Source: Mucilaginibacter myungsuensis | GTDB lineage: Bacteria > Bacteroidota > Bacteroidia > Sphingobacteriales > Sphingobacteriaceae | Reading direction: 5' to 3' | Length of the DNA stretch: 64,000 bases | Assembly: GCF_015222005.1 (NCBI RefSeq) | Contig: NZ_JADFFL010000010.1 | Coordinates: 105,367-169,366 of the forward strand | In this document: positions 59,170 through 64,000 of the stretch, in pieces | How the letters are laid out: every line of letters starts with the position of its first letter | Numbering within the stretch: the stretch's first letter is position 1 | Program-made: the position numbers and the translations under genes | The notes under the pieces: generated by a model | Databases searched by the model: none | Seen by the model: only the letters and a program-made list of their open reading frames with translations | Told to the model about the DNA's origin: nothing

Positions 59170-60216
59170 ATGAAGCAGAAAAAACGGGTCACCATTTACG
59201 ACATTGCCGAAAGGTTGAACTTGACCGCTTCATCCGTTTCGCGCGCGCTGAACAACAGCAGCCATGTGAACGAGAACACCAAGCAGCTGATCCTGAAGAC
59301 CGCTGCCGAAATGAATTACAAGCAAAATATCATGGCATCCAATCTGCGTAAAGGCAGATCGCAAACCATTGGTATCGTTGTCCCCCGTATCAATCAAAAC
59401 TTTTTTGCCAACGTGATCGCCGGTATAGAGGAGGTCACCTATCAAAAAGGCTATAACCTGGTGATCTGTCAATCTAACGAGTTGCACGAGAAAGAAGTGA
59501 AGTGCATCAGCGCGCTCATCAATCAACATGTAGATTGTATCATCGTATCGGTTGCTGCCGATGACGGTGCGGATCACTCACATTTACAGAACGTGATCGA
59601 TCACAATATCCAGCTGATCCAGTTTGATCGTGTGGTTGATGAACTGGACACTTTTAAAGTGGTGAACGATAACGAGCTGGCTGCGATGGAAGCCGTATCG
59701 CACATGATAGGGCAGGGGTATCGCCGTATCGCGCTATTAGAAGGCCCGCAGAATCTGGGTATTTTCCAGCGGCGTAACGCGGGCTATGTAAAGGCCCTGT
59801 GGGAAAATAAAATAGATCTGGATCATGATCTGATCATCCCGAACAGCTGGGATAGGGAAGAGAGTGCCGACCGGATACGTGCCTTGCTAAGTTCTTCCAA
59901 CCCGCCGGATGCAGTATTTGCGTCGCGGGATGATTTTTCTGCTCTGCGGGTGTTGGAGGTGGCTAATGATATGGGTATTAAAGTGCCCGAGCAATTGGGC
60001 ATCTGTGGCTATTCTAACGAGTCGTTCACAAGCATTACCAGTCCGTCCATATCAACCGTCGACCAGCATAGTGCCGAGATCGGGAAGACCATTGCCGAAC
60101 TTTATTTTAACAGTATCAGCAAAAAAGATACTGCCGAGCAGCCCAAGGTCGTTAGCATTAAGCCGCAACTGATCATCAGGCCGTCAACCGCCGGGCCGGC
60201 CAATACCGCCACTTAG
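59170..60216 (+). CDS. LacI-family transcriptional regulator of the xylose locus
   Basis: The 348-residue protein has an N-terminal LacI helix-turn-helix (VTIYDIAERLNLTASSVSRA, LNNSSHVNENTKQLI) and a periplasmic-binding-protein-like sensor (SQTIGIVVPRINQNFFANVI, ALLEGPQNLGIFQRRNAGYV, PDAVFASRDDFSALRVLEVA, STVDQHSAEIGKTIAELYFN). The start at ATG 59170 fits the HTH; an upstream frame start at 59059 would cover the promoter. Divergent from xylB and followed by an aldose epimerase gene. It probably senses xylose or a derivative and represses xylAB and itself; this is inferred from position. Confidence 0.93.
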   Translation: MKQKKRVTIYDIAERLNLTASSVSRALNNSSHVNENTKQLILKTAAEMNYKQNIMASNLRKGRSQTIGIVVPRINQNFFANVIAGIEEVTYQKGYNLVICQSNELHEKEVKCISALINQHVDCIIVSVAADDGADHSHLQNVIDHNIQLIQFDRVVDELDTFKVVNDNELAAMEAVSHMIGQGYRRIALLEGPQNLGIFQRRNAGYVKALWENKIDLDHDLIIPNSWDREESADRIRALLSSSNPPDAVFASRDDFSALRVLEVANDMGIKVPEQLGICGYSNESFTSITSPSISTVDQHSAEIGKTIAELYFNSISKKDTAEQPKVVSIKPQLIIRPSTAGPANTAT

Positions 60217-60255
60217 AAACCGACCAATTAACATCTACCCGAATAAATAAACCTT

Positions 60256-61260
60256 ATGGAAGCACAGATCCTTACGCTCGAGAACGAGCACCTGCAAGTA
60301 AACCTCACCAATTACGGCGCACGTATCACCGGACTGATCACTAAAGATAAAGCCGGTAACCCTGTTGATGTTGTAGCGGGCTTTGCCACCGTTGATGATA
60401 ACCTGAACGCTAAAGCACCCTACTACGGGGCTACCATTGGCCGTTTTGCCAATCGGATAGCTAAAGGCCAGTTTACTTTAAATGGCGAGCAGTATCAACT
60501 GCCGATCAACAATGGAGAGAATGCTTTGCATGGCGGAAGCGGATTCAACAATAAGGTTTGGGATATCATTGATTCGGATGAGCAGTACGCAGTAATGCAG
60601 CATCATTCTGAAGATATGGAGGATGGTTATCCCGGCGATATGAAAGTGGTAGTAGTGTTCACCATAGATGGTGCTACTTTGCGCATAGACTATGAAGCGA
60701 CCACGAATAAGGACACGATCATTAACCTCACTAACCACGCCTTTTTTAACCTGAATGGTGAGGGTGAAGGCGATATTTTAGGGCACAGCATGCAGATCAA
60801 TGCCGATCGCTTTACGCCGATCACCGGCAATTTGATCCCGACAGGCGAATTGGCAAGTTTGGATGGAAGTGTTTTTGATTTCCGTTCGGCTAAAGCTATC
60901 GGGCAGGATATTAACGCTGATGACGAGCAACTCCGCTTTGGTCAGGGTTACGATCATAATTATGTGCTGAACAAGACGAGCGAAGACGAACTGAGCTTTG
61001 CTGCCAAAGCCATTGGCGACATAACGGGCATAAGTGTGGAAGTTTTCACCACAGAACCGGGGATGCAACTCTACACCGGTAATTTTATGGATGGGCAAAA
61101 TACATTTAAAGGTGGCGCAAAAGATATCCGCCGTACCTGCTTTTGTTTAGAGACCCAGCATTTTCCCGATTCGCCAAATCAGCCCGATTTCCCGTCGACG
61201 GTGTTAAAACATGGCGACGAATTCAGGTCGACCACCGAGTATCGTTTTGGCGTGGCGTAA
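60256..61260 (+). CDS. Aldose 1-epimerase (galactose mutarotase family)
   Basis: The 334-residue protein interconverts alpha and beta anomers of aldoses. Family motifs: VNLTNYGARITGLITKDKAG, YYGATIGRFANRIAKGQFTL, NALHGGSGFNNKVWDI, INLTNHAFFNLNGEGEGDIL with the catalytic His, GYDHNYVLNK, FTTEPGMQLYTGNFMDG, and CLETQHFPDSPNQPDFPSTV with the catalytic Glu. No signal peptide, so it is cytoplasmic. It follows the LacI-type gene by 39 bp and fits with xylose use by supplying the alpha anomer to xylose isomerase. Confidence 0.96.
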   Translation: MEAQILTLENEHLQVNLTNYGARITGLITKDKAGNPVDVVAGFATVDDNLNAKAPYYGATIGRFANRIAKGQFTLNGEQYQLPINNGENALHGGSGFNNKVWDIIDSDEQYAVMQHHSEDMEDGYPGDMKVVVVFTIDGATLRIDYEATTNKDTIINLTNHAFFNLNGEGEGDILGHSMQINADRFTPITGNLIPTGELASLDGSVFDFRSAKAIGQDINADDEQLRFGQGYDHNYVLNKTSEDELSFAAKAIGDITGISVEVFTTEPGMQLYTGNFMDGQNTFKGGAKDIRRTCFCLETQHFPDSPNQPDFPSTVLKHGDEFRSTTEYRFGVA

Positions 61261-61263
61261 GCT

Positions 61264-61458
61264 TTAATTAGCGTTTTTAACCTCTTCCCAATATATAATG
61301 CCTATGGGTAGCCCGTTCTGCGTGGCTACCTGGCCTTTTATTTTGTCTAATTCGGCACGCAATTCATCCTCGGTAAAGCTAATGCTTAACGAGTGATAGT
61401 AGATAGTATTGCCGGTTTGGCTGTTGACGAACTGGTAGTGTTTGCTATCCGTTTTCAT
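61264..61458 (-). CDS. Small protein of unknown function (64 aa)
   Basis: The 64-residue protein (start MKTDSKHYQFVNSQTGNTIY, end IIYWEEVKNAN) has no TM or signal peptide; a beta-strand start and an acidic amphipathic helix (FTEDELRAELDKIKGQVAT) are predicted. Codon use is normal. The ATG at 61458 is preferred over an upstream start. It is convergent with the epimerase gene, 3 bp apart. I do not recognise the family. Confidence 0.65.
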   Translation of the reverse strand: MKTDSKHYQFVNSQTGNTIYYHSLSISFTEDELRAELDKIKGQVATQNGLPIGIIYWEEVKNAN

Positions 61459-61585
61459 AAGGTTTTGCTTTAACGGTGTACAGTAATAACCATTTGGCAC
61501 TGCAATTGATTTATTTTTTTGGAGTTATTAACACAAAACGGAGTGTTGTGAATATCTATACGCTTAGTAGGGTATTAAAAAAGAT

Positions 61586-61593
61586 TAAATTTG
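61586..61593 (+). promoter_or_regulatory. -7 box of the 61615 gene
   Basis: TAAATTTG matches TAnnTTTG exactly, 21 nt before the ATG at 61615. A -33 element is not clear. Confidence 0.5.
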
Positions 61594-61614
61594 CAGCTCT
61601 CTAATTAACGCCGA

Positions 61615-62523
61615 ATGATGTCCTTGATAAGAAAGATCACGTTGTCTGTTATTGCCATTGGTGTTATGCTGATCTTTGCTTACGCTCAAAAGAAATTTCG
61701 CGATAAAGAGATCATTACCGGTTATATCAAAGGTGATATAATGGACGAAACATCGGGTATTGCCGCATCTACGCTTAACAACGGTGTCTTCTATATCCAT
61801 AACGATAGCGGCGATACCAGCAGGTTCTTTGCGATCAGCACGGATGGTACTTTAAAGGCCACGTATAACTTTAACCCCGAACCGCATTCAGGATCACCTT
61901 ATGGCGTGCGGGATATGGAAGATATTGCCGTTGGTCCTGGCCCCGAGAAAGATAAAAACTATGTTTACTTGGGCGATATTGGCGATAACGCTGCCAGCCA
62001 TAAGTACATTACCATTTACAGGATAGAGGAGCCGAAGTTAGATGTAGAGGAGCCTACTAAGCGCTTAACCGCCGAACAGCTGTATCTTAAATATCCTGAT
62101 AAGCCCAAAGATGCCGAGACCATGATGGTAGACCCGGTAGGTCAGCTGATCTACATCGTATCCAAGCGCAATAACTCGGTGATCGTTTATACTACGCCAC
62201 TCAACTACAAAACCGGTGATACCGTTACGTTAGACAAACGCACCACCCTTCACTTTGGCGGCATCCCGCCGTTCAAGTGGATCACTGGCGGGAGTATATC
62301 GAAGGATGGCAGCCAGATCCTGCTCCGTAATTACAACCGGGTATTTTACTGGAAACGTACCGGCGATATGCCGATCTGGGAAACCATGACCCAAAAACCG
62401 CTGAAACTTTACTACAAAAAAGAAAAGCAAGGCGAAGCTATAGGTTTTACTAACGACGGTAAAGGCTATTACACGGCCAGCGAAGGGCTTGATCAGCCAA
62501 TTTACTATTATAAGGTGCCGTAG
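61615..62523 (+). CDS. Exported protein of unknown function, propeller-like
   Basis: The 302-residue protein has an N-terminal signal or anchor (IRKITLSVIAIGVMLIFAYA) and a body of short beta motifs (ETSGIAASTLNNGVFYIHND, GDTSRFFAISTDGTLKATYN, DMEDIAVGPGPEKDKNYVYL, GDIGDNAASHKYITIYRIEE, EAIGFTNDGKGYYTASEGLD). The repeating motifs and the DMEDIA phrase occur in a family of uncharacterised propeller-like proteins, with some resemblance to esterase-like phytase or SdiA-regulated proteins. Two ATGs (61615 and 61618) are adjacent. Role unknown. Confidence 0.8.
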   Translation: MMSLIRKITLSVIAIGVMLIFAYAQKKFRDKEIITGYIKGDIMDETSGIAASTLNNGVFYIHNDSGDTSRFFAISTDGTLKATYNFNPEPHSGSPYGVRDMEDIAVGPGPEKDKNYVYLGDIGDNAASHKYITIYRIEEPKLDVEEPTKRLTAEQLYLKYPDKPKDAETMMVDPVGQLIYIVSKRNNSVIVYTTPLNYKTGDTVTLDKRTTLHFGGIPPFKWITGGSISKDGSQILLRNYNRVFYWKRTGDMPIWETMTQKPLKLYYKKEKQGEAIGFTNDGKGYYTASEGLDQPIYYYKVP

Positions 62524-62733
62524 ATTAGTTGGCTTTGTGAGTTAACTGTGGGCCTTGGCCAATAATTTTATCGCCAGTATCCCCGAAACACTCCTGGTAG
62601 ATAGCAAAAGTTTTGTGACCTTTCTGAAAACCAATGTGCACTTTGTGGTTAATTCAACAATACTCTATCTCCACTTTCCTAAAACCTTTCTTACAAAATA
62701 TCTCTTTTACTCTTAGGGCAAAAACTTAAGATC

Positions 62734-63099
62734 ATGAAAAAGAAGATATTATTATCCATTGCGCTGCTGTGTTGCACTGCTTTGGTTTGCCTGGCTTTTA
62801 TGGCCGATATTTCGGGCCGATGGAAGGGCGCTTACAAAACCCCGAGCGGCGATCATCCGGTTGAATACTTGTTTAAGGTTGACGGCGAAAGCTTGACCGG
62901 TGCCATGAGTACCGGCCAAGGGCAATTACCCCTGACCGACGGTAAGATCAGCGGGAACGAGTTTGTATTTACCATGAATTATAATGGTGCACCACTAAAG
63001 AACGTAGGCAAGTTTTACGGTGACTCCATCACCATCGATGCGGTAGTGAACGAGAAGCGTTTACATGCCGTGCTTACCCGAGTGGTAGAGAAAAAATAA
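62734..63099 (+). CDS. Small exported beta protein (121 aa)
   Basis: The protein has a signal peptide (KKKILLSIALLCCTALVCLA) and an about 95-residue beta-barrel-like domain: DISGRWKGAYKTPSGDHPVE, YLFKVDGESLTGAMSTGQGQ, LPLTDGKISGNEFVFTMNYN. This domain is common in Bacteroidota exported proteins, sometimes joined to hydrolases, and looks lipocalin-like; its ligand is unknown. Cys residues in the signal (LLCC) are not in a lipobox context. A terminator follows. Confidence 0.8.
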   Translation: MKKKILLSIALLCCTALVCLAFMADISGRWKGAYKTPSGDHPVEYLFKVDGESLTGAMSTGQGQLPLTDGKISGNEFVFTMNYNGAPLKNVGKFYGDSITIDAVVNEKRLHAVLTRVVEKK

Positions 63100-63124
63100 T
63101 TAAGATCGCATAGCGGCACAGGAT

Positions 63125-63151
63125 GCCCTGCCCGTAACGGCGGGGCTTTTT
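63125..63151 (+). terminator. Terminator of the small exported protein gene
   Basis: GCCCTGCC, loop CGTAAC, GGCGGGGC (one G-T pair), then TTTTTG. It lies 25 bp past the stop codon. Confidence 0.88.
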
Positions 63152-63217
63152 GTTAAGTTAAGGTCATATCAGCAGGACATAGGTTGCAGGCGCGGGGCGG
63201 TTACCTACATTTACAAT

Positions 63218-63856
63218 ATGAAAGTAGAGATCTGGTCGGATGTGATGTGTCCGTTCTGTTATATCGGCAAACGCCGTTTTGAAGAAGCATTAGCAAAATT
63301 CCCTAATGCCGATGAGGTAGAGATCACCTGGAAAAGTTTCCAACTGAACCCCGAGATGGTGACCGATCCATCCATCAGTATCCACCAGTACCTGGCCGAT
63401 GCCAAAGGCTGGCAGTTAGACTACGCCAAACAAATGGCCGCGCAGGTGACCGAAATGGCAGCTGGTGTGGGGTTGACATTTAACATGGATAACGCCGTAG
63501 TGGCTAACAGTTTTAACGCGCACCGCTTTTCGCACCTGGCCACGGCCAATGGCTTAGGCGATGCCGCCGAAGAGGCCCTGTTTAAAGCTTATTTTACTGA
63601 TGGCAAAAATACTGATGACATTAAAGTACTTACTCAACTGGGTGTAAGCATCAGTTTGAAGGCCGAAGAGATCGAGGGAGTATTGGCATCAGACAAATAC
63701 GCTGATGAGGTCAAACAAGATATTTTAGAAGCCGGTCAGATAGGGGTACGTGGTGTGCCGTTCTTTGTGTTCGACCGTAAATACGCGGTATCGGGCGCGC
63801 AACCGATGGAGTTATTTTTACAGACTTTGGAGAAGGCGAAAGGAGAAGAGTTTTAA
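63218..63856 (+). CDS. DsbA-family oxidoreductase, FrnE-like
   Basis: The 212-residue cytoplasmic protein has the thioredoxin fold with a helical insertion: MKVEIWSDVMCPFCYIGKRR with the CPFC active site (C11, C14), EITWKSFQLNPEMVTDPS, NAHRFSHLATANGLGDAAEE and GVRGVPFFVFDRKYAVSGAQ with the cis-Pro. It is the FrnE/2-hydroxychromene-isomerase branch of DsbA-like proteins. No signal peptide. Near-match TACATTTA lies 4 nt before the ATG. Substrate unknown. Confidence 0.93.
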   Translation: MKVEIWSDVMCPFCYIGKRRFEEALAKFPNADEVEITWKSFQLNPEMVTDPSISIHQYLADAKGWQLDYAKQMAAQVTEMAAGVGLTFNMDNAVVANSFNAHRFSHLATANGLGDAAEEALFKAYFTDGKNTDDIKVLTQLGVSISLKAEEIEGVLASDKYADEVKQDILEAGQIGVRGVPFFVFDRKYAVSGAQPMELFLQTLEKAKGEEF

Positions 63857-63883
63857 GGAGTAAATTATAAAACTTGTCATTGC

Positions 63884-64000
63884 TGTAAGGGTTAGGTAAT
63901 TCAGCAATAGAATCAGGTGTGTTTATTTGTTGTTTAGGGCTGCCATGTCGATAGGTTTTTTACCATTGATACCTTGATGTGGCCTCTCCCAATTATAGTA
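63884..64000 (-). mobile_element. Right part of an insertion sequence (cut by window edge)
   Basis: The last 117 bp hold the 3' end of a DDE transposase gene and about 39 bp of terminal DNA that probably ends near 63884 (TGTAAGGGTTAGGTAATTCA). The ten bases before it, TTGTCATTGC at 63874-63883, equal the beginning of the dispersed palindrome arms, so the element may have inserted into one. The rest lies outside the window. Confidence 0.7.
63923..64000 (-). CDS. Transposase C-terminus, IS3/IS481-like (partial)
   Basis: 25 residues plus a stop codon on the minus strand, with the frame open at the window edge: YYNWERPHQGINGKKPIDMA and a short tail. The phrase Y-N-x-x-R-P-H-Q-G-x-N-G-K-x-P is the C-terminal signature of rve-type DDE transposases of the IS3 and IS481 families. 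Which of the two cannot be told from this fragment. Whether the copy is intact cannot be judged. Confidence 0.85.
   Translation of the reverse strand, partial: YYNWERPHQGINGKKPIDMAALNNK

Noticed and set aside
1..64000. tRNA, rRNA and riboswitch candidates
   Set aside because: No cloverleaf with TTCGA-type arm and acceptor pairing, no rRNA core sequence and no conserved riboswitch core (including none upstream of the B12-related genes) was found by eye; a covariance-model search would be decisive.

Overview
The window reads as a chromosomal segment of a Bacteroidota bacterium of the family Sphingobacteriaceae; Mucilaginibacter or a close relative is the best guess. The signs are: type IX secretion (a Plug-like protein and a cargo protein with a type B C-terminal sorting domain), promoters of the Bacteroidota form TTTG-N17..23-TAnnTTTG, few purine-rich ribosome binding sites, several ECF sigma/anti-sigma modules, a transketolase split into two genes, and families (DUF2851, DUF5103, DUF4097, DUF2795, GH130, DUF1835) common in that group. 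No rRNA, tRNA, prophage or CRISPR array was seen. One insertion sequence runs off the right edge.

Layout. 1-10.5 kb: the end of a histidine kinase with its response regulator, endonuclease III, an ECF sigma factor, a carboxypeptidase-regulatory-domain protein, uvrA, and a second two-component pair. 10.6-19 kb: a GH130 phosphorylase-like gene, the Plug-like protein, a thioesterase, an EVE protein, an outer-membrane barrel and two glycosyltransferases, one fused to a predicted alpha/alpha barrel. 19-21.4 kb: an ECF sigma operon whose anti-sigma-like protein carries seven exact 31-residue repeats. 21.5-29.7 kb: a leftward group with split transketolase, a Bcp peroxiredoxin, an M23 peptidase, an FAH hydrolase, a LutA-like Fe-S protein and an MFS protein. 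29.9-38 kb: a large T9SS cargo protein with Calx-beta-like domains, small proteins, a PduO-type adenosyltransferase, a GH19 chitinase lipoprotein and a STAND-type NTPase.

38-41.3 kb: an ECF sigma / zinc-finger anti-sigma / two DUF4097 proteins operon. 41.5-50.5 kb: LysE exporter, B12-binding-type protein, Ldh-family dehydrogenase, DUF2851, PspC, MFS, glucuronate isomerase, VOC protein and an orphan response regulator. 50.6-56 kb: a TlpA-like lipoprotein, gatB, a MerR regulator, DUF2157 and DUF1835 proteins. 56-61.3 kb: a compact xylose locus, xylA-xylB facing a LacI-family regulator and an aldose epimerase, with a palindrome inside the regulator's putative promoter. 61.3-64 kb: small envelope or secreted proteins, a FrnE/DsbA-like oxidoreductase and the cut-off transposase.

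Common themes. Many genes serve the envelope and plant or fungal polysaccharide use: chitinase, xylose and uronate catabolism, GH130, T9SS cargo. The intergenic DNA is rich in hairpin elements. One family, with GTCATTGCGAGGAACGAAGC arms, occurs four times. A second group shares an architecture but not a sequence: one arm of shuffled 7-10 nt words, the other arm complementary. Several exact TAnnTTTG boxes lie only 3-6 nt before the start codon, which suggests leaderless or nearly leaderless transcripts.
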